From NCBI RefSeq assembly GCF_003952345.1, contig NZ_CP034433.1, positions 3,348,001 through 3,412,000 on the forward strand: a stretch of 64,000 nucleotides of DNA, written 5' to 3'. Below the pieces are notes generated by a model, which saw only the letters and a list, made by a program, of their open reading frames with translations, searched no databases and was not told the DNA's origin. Every line of letters starts with the position of its first letter. The first letter of the stretch is position 1. Source of the DNA: Iodobacter ciconiae (GTDB lineage: Bacteria; Pseudomonadota; Gammaproteobacteria; Burkholderiales; Chitinibacteraceae). Positions 29,149 through 39,697 of the stretch are shown here, piece after piece. A program made the position numbers and the translations under genes.

Positions 29149-29848
29149 GGTAGAGGAGCGTTCCGTAGGCCTGCGAAGGTGTCTTGAGAAGGATGCTGGA
29201 GGTATCGGAAGTGCGAATGCTGACATGAGTAGCGATAATGCGGGTGAAAAGCCCGCACACCGAAAACCCAAGGTTTCCTGCGCAACGTTCATCGGCGCAG
29301 GGTGAGTCGGCCCCTAAGGCGAGGCAGAAATGCGTAGTCGATGGACAACGGGTTAATATTCCCGTACCGATATGAAGTGCGATGGGGGACGGAGAAAGGT
29401 AGGTCAGCCATCTGTTGGAATAGGTGGTTTAAGCGAGTAGGCGTGTGGCTTAGGCAAATCCGGGCTGCTATAACGCTGAGACGTGACGACGAAGTCTTCG
29501 GACTGAAGTGATTGATCCTATGCTTCCAAGAAAAGCCTCTAAGCTTCAGCTTTATATTGACCGTACCGCAAACCGACACAGGTGGGTAGGAAGAGAATTC
29601 TAAGGTGCTTGAGAGAACTCAGGAGAAGGAACTCGGCAAATTATCACCGTAACTTCGGGAGAAGGTGAGCCCAGAGTATGTGAAGTTCTTCGCGAATGGA
29701 GCAGAAATGGGTCGCAGAGAAATGGGGGCTGCGACTGTTTATCAAAAACACAGCACTCTGCAAAGTCGAAAGACGACGTATAGGGTGTGACGCCTGCCCG
29801 GTGCTGGAAGATTAAATGATGGGGTGCAAGCTCTTGACTGAAGTCCCA

Positions 29849-29922
<74 letters not shown>

Positions 29923-30189
29923 TGGCGTAACGATGGCCCTACTGTCTCCTCCTGAGACTCAGCGAAGTTGAAATGTTTGTGAAGATGCAATCTCCCCGCT
30001 GCTAGACGGAAAGACCCCGTGAACCTTTACTGTAGCTTTGCATTGGACTTTGAAGTGGTTTGTGTAGGATAGGTGGGAGGCTATGAAGCGTGGACGCTAG
30101 TCTGCGTGGAGCCGACCTTGAAATACCACCCTGACCCCTTTGAGGTTCTAACCTTGGTCCGTTATCCGGATCGGGGACCGTGCATGGTA

Positions 30190-30220
<31 letters not shown>

Positions 30221-30356
30221 TTGTAACGGAGGAGCTCGAAGGTCGCCTAGGTACGGTCGGACATCGTACTGATAGTGTAATGGCATAAGGCGGCTTAACT
30301 GCGAGACAGACAAGTCGAGCAGGTGCGAAAGCAGGACATAGTGATCCGGTGGTTCT

Positions 30357-30412
<56 letters not shown>

Positions 30413-30431
30413 TCCGCCCAAGAGTTCACAT

Positions 30432-30481
<50 letters not shown>

Positions 30482-30486
30482 TAGCC

Positions 30487-30519
<33 letters not shown>

Positions 30520-30988
30520 TGGTACGTGAGCTGGGTTCAAAACGTCGTGAGACAGTTTGGTCCCTATCTGCAGTGGGCGTTGGAAATTTGAGGGGGGCTG
30601 CTCCTAGTACGAGAGGACCGGAGTGGACAGATCTCTGGTGTACCGGTTGTCACGCCAGTGGCATCGCCGGGTAGCTAAATCTGGAAGAGATAAGCGCTGA
30701 AAGCATCTAAGCGCGAAACTCGCCTCAAGATGAGATTTCCCCAAGGCTTTAAGCCTTTTAAAGGGTCGTTCGAGACCAGGACGTTGATAGGTCGGGTGTG
30801 GAAGTGCAGTAATGCATTAAGCTAACCGATACTAATTGCCCGTAAGGCTTGATCCTATAACCTGAGACGCGTGTGTGCGACGGTATATAATCTACCCAGA
30901 TTAAGAGTTAAGTTTGAGTATTGAATTACTTCTTCTATTGAACTGAACGCGTTGTGGAGCAATACACACAACGAGTTAACCCGTTAAA

Positions 30989-31103
30989 GTCTGGCGACCA
31001 TAGCGAGGTGGTCCCACTCCTTCCCATCCCGAACAGGACAGTGAAACACCTTAGCGCCGATGATAGTGCAGATACCTGTGTGAAAGTAGGTCATTGCCAG
31101 ACA
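30989..31103 (+). rRNA. rrf: 5S ribosomal RNA
   Basis: About 115 nt. The ends GTCTGGC (30989-30995) and GCCAGAC (31097-31103) pair to form helix I. The internal CCATAGCGAGGTGGTCCCAC and CCCATCCCGAACAGG-type loop B/C sequences are diagnostic. It follows the 23S gene by about 133 bp. Confidence 0.96.
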
Positions 31104-31146
31104 CCTTTACTGAGCGAATCAAAGATTCGCACGTGATGTAAACAAG

Positions 31147-31177
31147 ACCCCCGTACTCGAAAGAGGCGGGGGTTTTG
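31147..31177 (+). terminator. rRNA operon terminator
   Basis: ACCCCCG (31147-31153), loop of 13, CGGGGGT (31167-31173) then TTTT. It lies about 45 bp after 5S and ends the rRNA operon. Confidence 0.82.
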
Positions 31178-31327
31178 CTTTGTGTGGAAGAAATGTTGAG
31201 AGGGGGAGTGGAGCGTAAAAACGACTCCTGGCCCTCCGACTCCTGTGGGTCGGGCTACGCGATTATCGTTGAGCGAGGTAAACCTCGTCGCAGACTGCTA
31301 ACCCGGCCTGCAGTAAAACGGGCCCGA

Positions 31328-32116
31328 TTAGCCCATGATATGAAAGCCACCATCAATGTAGATCGTGCCTCCTGTAATTAGCTTGGCACTATCTGAGGCA
31401 AGGCCAGCGCAGGCTGCGCCTACATCTTCGATACTTACCAGTGAGCGAGCCGGTGCTTCGGCGGCAGCTTTATCGAGTAACTCATCAAACTCCGCAATAC
31501 CTGAGGCTGCACGGGTTTTGAGTGGTCCGGGAGATATAGCGTGCACGCGAATTCCCTTGGGGCCCAGCTCGGCAGCGGTGTAGCGGCAGACGGATTCCAA
31601 TGCGGCTTTTACAGGCCCCATGATGTTGTAATTTTTGATCACTTTTTCTGCGCCGTAATAGCTCATGGCAAACAGCGTGCCGCCTTCATCCATTAGGGGT
31701 TCGGCCAGACGGGCCATTTCGATAAAGGAGTAGCAGGAGACTTTCATCGCGGTATGGAAGTCTTCTCCGGTGACATCGACCACCCGGCCGTGCAGGGCTT
31801 CTCTTGGCGCAAAGGCAATTGAATGGATAGCAAAATCCAGACGTCCCCATTTTTTGCGAACTTCTTCAAATACTGCTTCCATTTGTCCGGCTTGCAGCAC
31901 ATCCATAGGCAGAAAAAGGGAGGCTTCCAGTTCGGTAGCTAGTGGCTCTACAAAGGGGCGGCCTTTTTCGTTGATATAGGTAATGGCAAGCTCGGCTCCT
32001 CTTTGCTTAAACGCTTTAGCGCAGCCGTAGGCGATGGAGTGCTGGTTGGCAATACCGATGATAATGCCTTTTTTCCCCGCCAGTGTTTTATACGGTGAGA
32101 GGCTGGGTTGGATCAT
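31328..32116 (-). CDS. fabI: Enoyl-[acyl-carrier-protein] reductase (NADH), FabI type
   Basis: 262-residue SDR-fold enoyl reductase for the last step of fatty-acid elongation. N-terminal LAGKKGIIIGIANQHSIAYGCAK is the FabI-type cofactor site. The catalytic Tyr-x6-Lys is in NYNIMGPVKAALES, preceded by MSYYGAEKV. The substrate region ISPGPLKTRAASGI is also typical. It forms the distal gene of a pta-ackA-fabI unit. This accessory-type FabI next to acetate-metabolism genes recurs in proteobacteria, so it may not be the only FabI in the genome. Confidence 0.93.
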   Translation of the reverse strand: MIQPSLSPYKTLAGKKGIIIGIANQHSIAYGCAKAFKQRGAELAITYINEKGRPFVEPLATELEASLFLPMDVLQAGQMEAVFEEVRKKWGRLDFAIHSIAFAPREALHGRVVDVTGEDFHTAMKVSCYSFIEMARLAEPLMDEGGTLFAMSYYGAEKVIKNYNIMGPVKAALESVCRYTAAELGPKGIRVHAISPGPLKTRAASGIAEFDELLDKAAAEAPARSLVSIEDVGAACAGLASDSAKLITGGTIYIDGGFHIMG

Positions 32117-32192
32117 CTTACGTCCTTAAAAAGTTGGTTGAAATGGAGCTACGGCAATGGCAGTGTTGGTGGGCCGAGTGCGGGTGGCTTGA

Positions 32193-33374
32193 TCATAGTC
32201 CCAGCTGGGTTCGAGTATGACGAGCAATCATGAGTTCTTCATTGCAGGGAATGAGCCACGCTGTCGTGGGACTGTCTATGGTGCTGATACAGAACTCATG
32301 GGCGTCGTTAGCATGGGTGTCAATTTCTATGCCTAACCAGCGGGCCTGCTCGCATACACGCTGACGGATGATTGAGCTGTTTTCGCCTATACCTGCAGTA
32401 AAAACTAGCGCGTCCAGACCATTCATGCTTGCGGCCAGCGAGCCGAGCTCCCTGCTGATGCGGTGCACGAAATAATCGACGGCCAGCGCTGCTTGTGGCT
32501 CTGAACTTTCTAGCAATACGCGCATATCGCTACTGATGCCGGAAAGTCCCAGAAGGCCAGAGCGTCTATATAGAAGCTCTTCGACCTGCAGAATACTAAG
32601 TTTTTCCTGCTGAAGTAAATACAGAACTACACCTGCATCTAAATTGCCGGTGCGGGTACCCATCATCAGGCCGTCCAGTGCTGTAAAGCCCATGCTACTG
32701 GCTACACTTTTACCATTTTGAATGGCGCACATACTGGCTCCGTTGCCCAGGTGAGCGATAACAACCTTGCCCGATGCAATTTCCGGTTCTCGTTGCTTCA
32801 GGACCGAAGAGACATATTCATAAGACAGCCCGTGAAAACCATAGCGGCGGATCCCGCGCTCGTAACAGTGGTAAGGTAGCCCGAATAGCTGATTGATCTG
32901 ATTTTGGCAGCGGTGAAAAGCTGTGTCAAAACAGGCTACCTGGGGCAAATCTGGCTGTATATCCGCAACGGCACGAATTGCCGCCAGATTATGGGGCTGG
33001 TGTAGCGGTGCCAGGGGACTGAGTGCTTCTAGTGCCCCTATTGTGCCCGGTGTCAGCCGCAGAGGGGCTGTGTAGTGAGCACCGCCATGTACGATGCGGT
33101 GACCCACTCCCAGTAGTTTCAGATCGGTATAATTGTCACGCAGTAAGGTGGCGATGATTTGCAGGCAATCGGCATGATTGGTGTCACTTATTGCTAATTC
33201 TTTATCGGCAAGAATTTGTTTGCGGTGATTTTTTGCCAGAAAATATGGCTTTGTTCCAATGCCTTCTATCTGTCCTTGGGCCATCAGATGTAGATCGCTT
33301 GCTGCTTCATGTTCAAATAAAGCAAATTTAAGGCTGGATGAGCCCGCGTTTAAAACCAGAATGGCCTTTGTCAT
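32193..33374 (-). CDS. ackA: Acetate kinase
   Basis: Interconverts acetate plus ATP and acetyl phosphate plus ADP. 393 residues. The ASKHA-fold phosphate-binding motif LVLNAGSSSLKFALFE is at the N-terminus. GHRIVHGGAHY, YGFHGLSYEYVS, IAHLGNGASMCAI, MGFTALDGLMMGTRTGNLDAG and FTAGIGENSSIIRQ are all present. It lies between the MaoC-Pta fusion gene and fabI in one orientation, 76 bp before fabI. Confidence 0.96.
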   Translation of the reverse strand: MTKAILVLNAGSSSLKFALFEHEAASDLHLMAQGQIEGIGTKPYFLAKNHRKQILADKELAISDTNHADCLQIIATLLRDNYTDLKLLGVGHRIVHGGAHYTAPLRLTPGTIGALEALSPLAPLHQPHNLAAIRAVADIQPDLPQVACFDTAFHRCQNQINQLFGLPYHCYERGIRRYGFHGLSYEYVSSVLKQREPEIASGKVVIAHLGNGASMCAIQNGKSVASSMGFTALDGLMMGTRTGNLDAGVVLYLLQQEKLSILQVEELLYRRSGLLGLSGISSDMRVLLESSEPQAALAVDYFVHRISRELGSLAASMNGLDALVFTAGIGENSSIIRQRVCEQARWLGIEIDTHANDAHEFCISTIDSPTTAWLIPCNEELMIARHTRTQLGL

Positions 33375-33407
33375 TGCTTTGATCCTATGTCAGCAAGGGG
33401 TGTAAGA

Positions 33408-34784
33408 CTATTTTGTCCGTGCATCGGCCATGATGCAGGCAATGGCGCAGGACGCGAGCTTGGTGCGCTCATTATCGGCACGGCTGGTGAGAATGATCGG
33501 CACTCTTGCGCCCAGCACAATCCCTGCTGCGTCTGCATTACTCATGAAGGTAAGCTGTTTGGCTAGGATATTGCCCGCTTCCAGGTCTGGGACGAGCAGG
33601 ATATCCGCATCTCCTGCCACGCTTGATTCTATTTTTTTGATGCGGGCCGATTCATAGCTAATGGCGTTATCCAAGGCCAGCGGACCATCAAGAATCGCAC
33701 CTGTGATTTGCCCTCTGTCGGACATTTTGCACAGGCTGGCAGCCTCAAGAGTAGAGAGAATTTTGGGATTAATGGTTTCAACTGCCGATAAAACAGCTAC
33801 TTTAGGTTTGGGTATTCCAAGGGTGTGGGCAAGATCGATAGCGTTCTGGCAAATATCGAGCTTATCCTGCAGATCGGGGTAGATATTGATTGCGGCATCG
33901 GTGACTAATAGCGTTTTATGGTAAGTTGGCACATCCATAATAAAAACATGGCTAATGCGGCGCTCGGTGCGCAGGCTGCTTTTTACCACGGCGCTCATTA
34001 ACTCATCGGTATGTAAGCTGCCCTTCATCAGAATAAGCGCCTCACCACTGGTGACCAATTCTACGGCGCGATTGGCCGCCGCGTGGCTGTGCGGCACATC
34101 TTCGATACGTAAGCCGGTAATATCTAAATTATATTGCTCTGCTATTGTGATGATTTTATTTCTTGGCCCTACCAAAATGGGCTGCATCATGCCCTGTGCC
34201 TTTGCAGCAATGGCCACTTTGAGCGAGGATTCATCGCATGGGTGTGCAATGGCGGCAGAGAAGGGCGGCAGTTTATTGCAGCGCTCTAGCAAAAGCTCAA
34301 ATGCGTTATGGGTTTGTACGCTGACAAGCCCGGCGTCGGGGCGTGCCAGGGTGATTTTTTTCGTCGGTGCAACAACTTTGGCAACGCCGCTCATAATGGT
34401 TTGGCCATGCTGATTCAGGCAGAGGCAATCAAAGCTGATGATATGTTCTTCTGGATGTTTTTCTCGCACAGTGACACTGATATCCAGTGTGTCGCCCAAA
34501 ATAGCAGCGCTATGAAATTGCAGATTCTGGCCAACATAGACGGTGCCTGGACCGGGTAACTGGCTGCCTAAAATGCCGGAAATCTGTGCTCCCAACCACA
34601 TGCCGGGGGCGGTTGCCCCGCTAAAGCCTGCCTGGTTTGCAAAAGCAGCTTCAAGATGTGTGGGGTTAAAATCGCCAGCTACTGTAGCAAATAGCTGAAT
34701 ATCCCGTATGGATAGAGTGTGTTGAATACGGGCGCAATCGCCTATTTCAATTTCATCAAAACAGCGATTTTGTAAGGTAATCAT
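33408..34784 (-). CDS. Bifunctional enoyl-CoA hydratase / phosphate acetyltransferase
   Basis: 458 residues, a known fusion. Residues about 10-140 are a MaoC hot-dog hydratase-like domain (FATVAGDFNPTHLEAAFANQAGF is the catalytic D-x4-H region). Residues about 160-455 are a phosphotransacetylase/phosphotransbutyrylase domain (AHPCDESSLKVAIAAKAQG, DVPTYHKTLLVTDAAINIYP, GAILDGPLALDNAIS). Acetyl phosphate from this enzyme feeds AckA, 33 bp downstream. The role of the MaoC domain is not established. It is probably the first gene of the pta-ackA-fabI operon. Confidence 0.93.
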   Translation of the reverse strand: MITLQNRCFDEIEIGDCARIQHTLSIRDIQLFATVAGDFNPTHLEAAFANQAGFSGATAPGMWLGAQISGILGSQLPGPGTVYVGQNLQFHSAAILGDTLDISVTVREKHPEEHIISFDCLCLNQHGQTIMSGVAKVVAPTKKITLARPDAGLVSVQTHNAFELLLERCNKLPPFSAAIAHPCDESSLKVAIAAKAQGMMQPILVGPRNKIITIAEQYNLDITGLRIEDVPHSHAAANRAVELVTSGEALILMKGSLHTDELMSAVVKSSLRTERRISHVFIMDVPTYHKTLLVTDAAINIYPDLQDKLDICQNAIDLAHTLGIPKPKVAVLSAVETINPKILSTLEAASLCKMSDRGQITGAILDGPLALDNAISYESARIKKIESSVAGDADILLVPDLEAGNILAKQLTFMSNADAAGIVLGARVPIILTSRADNERTKLASCAIACIMADARTK

Positions 34785-35449
34785 TTGCTTATGGTTCCTA
34801 TGAAGCTTTTTTGCTGCTATTTTTTCGATTGGCCTTGATGCTTACAACTCTCAGATCTTGAAGGCAGGTGAGGTGTTTGTATCTTTGAGTTCTGGAGCCC
34901 GCATTGTGCTGTGCTGGCTATATTCAGTGCATGTTTACATTTTTAAGGGGGGTTAATCATTGAAGCTGTGTGGCGTGATCCTAAATCAGCGGTATATACC
35001 GTTTTAACATAGCATGCCGCAGCAGCGTTGTGCAGATTCTGGCATGTATTCAATGTGCTAATTTGGAAGTCTGTTTTTATGCTTAGAAAAACGCCGCTTT
35101 GTAGGTGCCGGGCGGCGGTATTGGCGAGCTTTTCACGGGTATTCTGGCCTTTACCGCTGATGGTGCAGCTTGCTTGTATTCAAGTAATGTTTCTAGACTT
35201 GTTCGATTAGGGATAAAGGGGATGGAAGAATTGTTTTACTATTGCATCACTTGTGGCAGACGATGATAAATAGGCAGGTTGTCAGATTTATTTTTAAGCA
35301 TCTATTTAATGTTTTAAGGAGCAACGCTCTTGACCGGAAAGCTTGACGCAGGCGCCACTAAAGTCGTTTACTGTGGCCACTTTTGAGTGGTTGGTAAGCT
35401 CGGAGTCTTCGATATTATTTAAAGGACGTGTGCCTGCAATGGAGTTTTC
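34785..35449. other. Long divergent intergenic region between pta and pncB
   Basis: 665 bp with only short, unsupported ORFs. A possible promoter for pncB is TTGACG (35343-35348), 18 bp, TTTACT (35367-35372), followed by a small dyad CCACTTTTGAGTGG. No RNA gene or repeat was recognised. Confidence 0.45.
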
Positions 35450-36657
35450 ATGAGTGGCTTTAGGCCGGTGATCGAATCCTTATTGGATACAGATCTTTAT
35501 AAGTTCACGATGATGCAGGAAATTTTGCATCATCAGCCAGAAACCCAAGCCATTTATGCATTTAAATGCCGTAATGTACCGGTATTGCCTTTGGTTTTAC
35601 TGAAAGATGAAATAGATATTCAGCTGGATCATCTCTGTTCTTTGCATTTTAGTGAAGAAGAATTGACTTATCTGGGTAAATTGCGGTTTATTAAATCGGA
35701 TTTTGTTGATTTCTTGCGTTTGTTTCAGCTACAACGCCGGTTTATTTGCGTTTCTATATCTGAGGTCAATCCTGATTTTTTAGATATTCGTGTGGTTGGC
35801 CCTATGCTGCATTGTATGTTGTTTGAAATTTATGTGTTGTCGATTGTGAATGAAGTTTATTTTCGGCAATTTCCGGAAGGACCGGCTTTGGCGATTGGCC
35901 GCGAGCATTTGCAGGTAAAATTAAATACTTTAAAAAATTTGTCGTTACAGGATCTGCCTGTAAATCCATTTCTATTTTTTGATTTTGGTACGCGCCGACG
36001 ATTTTCCCGTGTATGGCATGCTGAAATGGTTGGTTTACTGGTTAAAGAGGCCTGCCCGTATTTTCGCGGCACCAGTAATGTTTTATTGGCGATGCAATAT
36101 GGCGTCACACCCATAGGAACAATGGCACATGAATATATGCAGGCTTTTCAATGCTTTGGATCGCGTTTGCGCGATTTTCAAACCAACGCACTGGAGCATT
36201 GGGTGCGTGAATATCGGGGGATTTAGGCATTGCTCTGACTGATGTTGTGGGAACAGATGCTTTTTTACGTGATTTTGATTTGTATTTTTGTAAACTATTT
36301 GATGGACTGCGTCATGATTCGGGTGATCCATTTGAATGGGGCGAGAAAGTAATTGCTCATTATAAAAAAATGAATATTGATTATGGTACCAAGCAATTGG
36401 TTTTTAGTGATGGTTTAACTTTGGACAAATCGATTGCTTTATACCGGCATTTTGCATCACGCACCCGTACCGGGTTTGGCATAGGCACACATCTGTCGAA
36501 TGATTGTGGGCAAGCTCCTTTGCAAATTGTGATGAAACTGGTGTCATGCAACGGGCAGCCGGTGGCCAAAGTGAGTGATACTGCGGGTAAGGGAATGTGT
36601 GAGGATAAAAATTTCCTTAATTATCTCTGTGATGTTTTTCAGATAAGCCGTCACTAG
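35450..36657 (+). pseudogene. pncB: Nicotinate phosphoribosyltransferase, frameshifted at a G-run
   Basis: NAD salvage enzyme joining nicotinate and PRPP with ATP. Start MSGFRPVIESLLDTDLYKFTMMQ. Motifs: IYAFKCRN, FDFGTRRRFS, FRGTSNVLLAM, GTMAHEYMQAFQ. At 36216-36220 there are five Gs, and the frame ends at 36226 (REYRGI, stop). The next frame continues [21 protein letters not shown] to [21 protein letters not shown] and a stop at 36657. A sixth G would restore REYRGDLGIAL and a 402-residue protein, the normal length. Base loss may be a sequencing undercall or real. Confidence 0.92.
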
Positions 36658-36777
36658 CCGCCGGGTTTTGAAATATAATTACTGGCAATTAATACATCTC
36701 CTTTCTTATAAGGCATAGTGCTAAGATAGCAGGCTTCGATCCGCTTGATAGGTCACTCTGCTTTTTGCAGATCATTT

Positions 36778-38115
36778 ATGCTTTTTGAAACTAATCGCTC
36801 ATATCTCGCCTCTTTGCCGCGTTTTGCACAGGATCCGGCTCTTTTTCAAACTTTACTGACAACGGCTAGCTTTCGCGAAAAGCTACTGGAGTTGATTGGT
36901 AAGGCCCAAACACGAATCTATATTGCAGCATTGTATTTACAGCAGGACGAGGCTGGTGCCCAGATTTTGGAAGCACTTTACGCAGCCCGTGCCCGTTGCC
37001 CCGATTTGGATATCCGGGTTTTTGTAGATTGGCACCGGGCGCAGCGAGGGCTGATTGGTGCGGGCGCGCAAGCAGGTAATGCCGCCTGGTATCAGCAGGA
37101 ACGATTAAAGCATGATCTTAATGTGCCAATTTATGGTGTACCCGTACAAACGCGTGAGCTGTTCGGTGTATTACATCTGAAGGGTTTTATTTTTGACGAT
37201 ACTGTAGTGTATAGCGGAGCCAGTTTAAATAATGTGTATTTGTCTGTGGGTGAGCGCTATCGTTATGACCGGTATCATGTAATTAGAAACTCGGCATTAG
37301 CCGACAGTATGGTTAATTATTTGCAGGTAGAGTTTTTAAATAGCAGTGCAGTACATCGTCTTGATTTAGATCTTATTCCTGGCACCAAGCAAATCGGCCC
37401 TGATATTCGCCAGTTCCGCCAGCGCCTGAAATCGGTTCATTATGCACATGCACAGGAGGAGGCTTCTAGTTTGGGAATTACCCCTGTGGTGGGGGTAGGC
37501 AAGCGTAATCCGCTTAATCGTCTTATTATTAAATTACTGGGTGGAGCAAAGCATCATGTACAAATCTGCACCCCTTATTTTAATTTGCCCCGCATGGTCA
37601 TTAAAGAAATAAACCGTTTGCTACAAAAAGGCGTAAAGGTTGATATTATTGTTGGCGAGAAAAAAGCCAATGATTTTTACATTCCGGAAAGCGAGCCATT
37701 TAAAACAATTGGTGCTCTGCCTTATCTGTATGAAACACATTTACGCCGTTTTGCCAAAGTACATCAGCTGGAGATTCATCGCGGGCAATTAAATTTAATG
37801 CTCTGGAATGACCCCGGACATAGCTACCATTTGAAAGGCATTTGGGTTGATGATGATTATATTTTACTCACCGGTAATAATCTGAACCCACGTGCATTTA
37901 GTCTGGATTTAGAAAATGCTTTGTTAATTCATGATCCAAAGCATGAGTTAAAAGATCAATTACAGCAGGAAAAAGCTGAAATTGCTAAAAACTCTACACG
38001 TATTGCCTATTATCGTGAGCTGGAAACCGTGCTGGATTACCCGCCGCCGGTTAAAAAACTATTGACCCGCTTATCGCGCTTTAGGGCAGACCGATTGATT
38101 TCCAGACTGCTGTAG
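36778..38115 (+). CDS. pssA: CDP-diacylglycerol--serine O-phosphatidyltransferase (PssA, PLD superfamily)
   Basis: Makes phosphatidylserine, precursor of phosphatidylethanolamine. It is the E. coli-type, ribosome/membrane-peripheral enzyme, not the integral type. The start was chosen at the ATG 36778 (MLFETNRSYLASLPRFAQ); a TTG 33 bases upstream is in frame. 445 residues. Two HKD-like motifs: HLKGFIFDDTVVYSGASLNNVY at about 140 (split here as HLKGFIF, SGASLN) and HLKGIWVDDDYILLTGNNLN-type at about 350. VDWHRAQRGLIGAG, ICTPYFNLP and the C-terminus RADRLISRLL match the family closely. Confidence 0.95.
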   Translation: MLFETNRSYLASLPRFAQDPALFQTLLTTASFREKLLELIGKAQTRIYIAALYLQQDEAGAQILEALYAARARCPDLDIRVFVDWHRAQRGLIGAGAQAGNAAWYQQERLKHDLNVPIYGVPVQTRELFGVLHLKGFIFDDTVVYSGASLNNVYLSVGERYRYDRYHVIRNSALADSMVNYLQVEFLNSSAVHRLDLDLIPGTKQIGPDIRQFRQRLKSVHYAHAQEEASSLGITPVVGVGKRNPLNRLIIKLLGGAKHHVQICTPYFNLPRMVIKEINRLLQKGVKVDIIVGEKKANDFYIPESEPFKTIGALPYLYETHLRRFAKVHQLEIHRGQLNLMLWNDPGHSYHLKGIWVDDDYILLTGNNLNPRAFSLDLENALLIHDPKHELKDQLQQEKAEIAKNSTRIAYYRELETVLDYPPPVKKLLTRLSRFRADRLISRLL

Positions 38116-38130
38116 ATTGTTTGCTCCTAA

Positions 38131-38163
38131 TAAAAAACCACGGCCTGTTTACCGTGGTTTTTT
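38131..38163. terminator. Bidirectional terminator between pssA and tyrS
   Basis: AAAAAACCACGG, loop CCTGTTTA, CCGTGGTTTTTT. The stem is perfect with A and T tails on the two sides, suited to the converging pssA and tyrS. Confidence 0.9.
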
Positions 38164-38184
38164 ATTGTTTTCATATAATTTCAC

Positions 38185-39450
38185 TCATTTCCAGATAACC
38201 AGACAATGGTTTTTCTTGCCACGGCGCAGCAGGGTGTAGCTGCCGTAGCGGCGGTCTGCGTCGCTCATGTTATAAGCTACATCGCTGATTTTAGCGCCAT
38301 TGATAATCACCGCACCGCTTTCGATAAAGCCGCGTGCCTGACTTTTGGATGTGGCCAGCTCACCAGCCACCAGCACGTCCAGCAGGCCGCTTTGGTCTTT
38401 GGTGATTGCTACGTGGGGCAAGCCATCCAGTGCTAGCTGCTCAAAATCATCAACCGTTAGTGAATTCTGATCTTCTGAAAATAGGCTCTGGCTGATGCGC
38501 TGTGCTGCAACAACAGCATCTGCACCGTGTACCAAAGCAGTCACCTGTTCGGCAAGAATGCGCTGGCCTTCCGGTTTGCCCGCTGCTGCAATATCAGCCG
38601 CTTCAATAGCATTAATTTCTGTCATGCTTAGGAAAGTGAAGTAGCGCAGGAATTTATACACATCTGCATCGGCGGTGGTCAGCCAGAATTGATAAAACTT
38701 ATAGGGTGAGGTTTTTTTAGCATCCAGCCAGATGGTGCCAGTTTCTGTTTTGCCAAATTTAGTGCCGTCCGATTTGGTCACCAGCGGCATGGTCAGGCCA
38801 AACACCTGCTGCTGATTCATGCGGCGGGTGAGATCGGTTCCGGCGGTGATATTGCCCCATTGATCTGAGCCGCCAATTTGCAGCTCGCAGCCATGCTGCT
38901 TATTCAACTCTACAAAATCATAACCTTGCAGCAGGCTGTAGGTGAATTCGGTGAAAGAGATGCCGGAATCATCACGGTTAATCCGCTGCTGCACGGCTTC
39001 TTTTTTGATCATGGCATTCACCGAGAAGTGCTTGCCAATATCGCGCAGAAAAGTGAGCACATCCATCTTGCCAAACCAATCATGGTTATTGGCCATAATG
39101 GCGGCGTTACTGCCTTCAAAACTTAAAAAAGGCTCAACTTGTCTGCGGATTTTGCCTACCCAGCTATCGATGATATCGAGAGTATTGAGTTTGCGCTCGG
39201 TGGCTTTAAAGCTAGGGTCGCCAATCATGCCGGTGGCGCCACCCACCAAGGCAATCGGCTTGTGGCCCGCTTCCTGGAAGCGTTTGAGCACTAAAATCGG
39301 TACCAGGCTGCCGATATGCAAGCTGTCTGCCGTAGGGTCAAAACCGCAATAGAGGGTAATGGATTTCTCAGTCAGCCGTTTTTCTAAGCTCTCGCCATCA
39401 GTCAGTTGGGCGATCAGGCCCCGTGCTTGTAAATCGCTGATTAAATTCAT
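38185..39450 (-). CDS. tyrS: Tyrosine--tRNA ligase
   Basis: Class I synthetase charging tRNA-Tyr. 421 residues. The HIGH motif is HIGS at residues 45-48 ([10 protein letters not shown]), and the KMSKS equivalent is KFGKT. Tyr-binding [10 protein letters not shown] and [10 protein letters not shown] are intact. The C-terminal S4 RNA-binding domain is about 355-415 ([20 protein letters not shown]). It is the bacterial TyrRS of the TyrS (not TyrZ) class. No leader riboswitch is visible upstream, where a repeat element lies. Confidence 0.97.
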   Translation of the reverse strand: MNLISDLQARGLIAQLTDGESLEKRLTEKSITLYCGFDPTADSLHIGSLVPILVLKRFQEAGHKPIALVGGATGMIGDPSFKATERKLNTLDIIDSWVGKIRRQVEPFLSFEGSNAAIMANNHDWFGKMDVLTFLRDIGKHFSVNAMIKKEAVQQRINRDDSGISFTEFTYSLLQGYDFVELNKQHGCELQIGGSDQWGNITAGTDLTRRMNQQQVFGLTMPLVTKSDGTKFGKTETGTIWLDAKKTSPYKFYQFWLTTADADVYKFLRYFTFLSMTEINAIEAADIAAAGKPEGQRILAEQVTALVHGADAVVAAQRISQSLFSEDQNSLTVDDFEQLALDGLPHVAITKDQSGLLDVLVAGELATSKSQARGFIESGAVIINGAKISDVAYNMSDADRRYGSYTLLRRGKKNHCLVIWK

Positions 39451-39497
39451 TTCGCTATTGCTCCGGTTTATTTTATTTGGATCTACGTAAAGATTTT

Positions 39498-39693
39498 TAA
39501 ACCCAAATTTTGAACCACGGGGTAAAGGAGGATACAGAGGATCACAGAGAAAACCTTAAGGCAAACAATCAACTTACAAAGACTAAGCAAACTCAGGTAC
39601 ACATTGCTATTTTCCTGGTGATTGTTATTTCAATGGTTTTCTCTGTGGAACTCCGCGTTCTCTGGGGCCGAAGTGGTTCAAGACCTGGGTTTT
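39498..39693. repeat. Dispersed palindromic repeat, copy A
   Basis: 196 bp between tyrS and purK. Ends: AAACCCAAATTTTGAACCAC on the left and GTGGTTCAAGACCTGGGTTT on the right, an imperfect inverted repeat of about 20 bp. Internal CAGAGGATCACAGAGAAAACC and TTCTCTGTGGAACTCCGCGT are also complementary in part. Related copies lie at 52466, 54022, 54965 and 56331. Copy A has a longer centre than the others. It ends 5 bp before the purK stop. Confidence 0.85.
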
Positions 39694-39697
39694 ATGA

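Noticed and set aside
35028..35210. A 60-codon ORF in the pta-pncB gap.
   Set aside because: No ribosome site or family; rich in Cys/Leu/Arg as expected of random translation.
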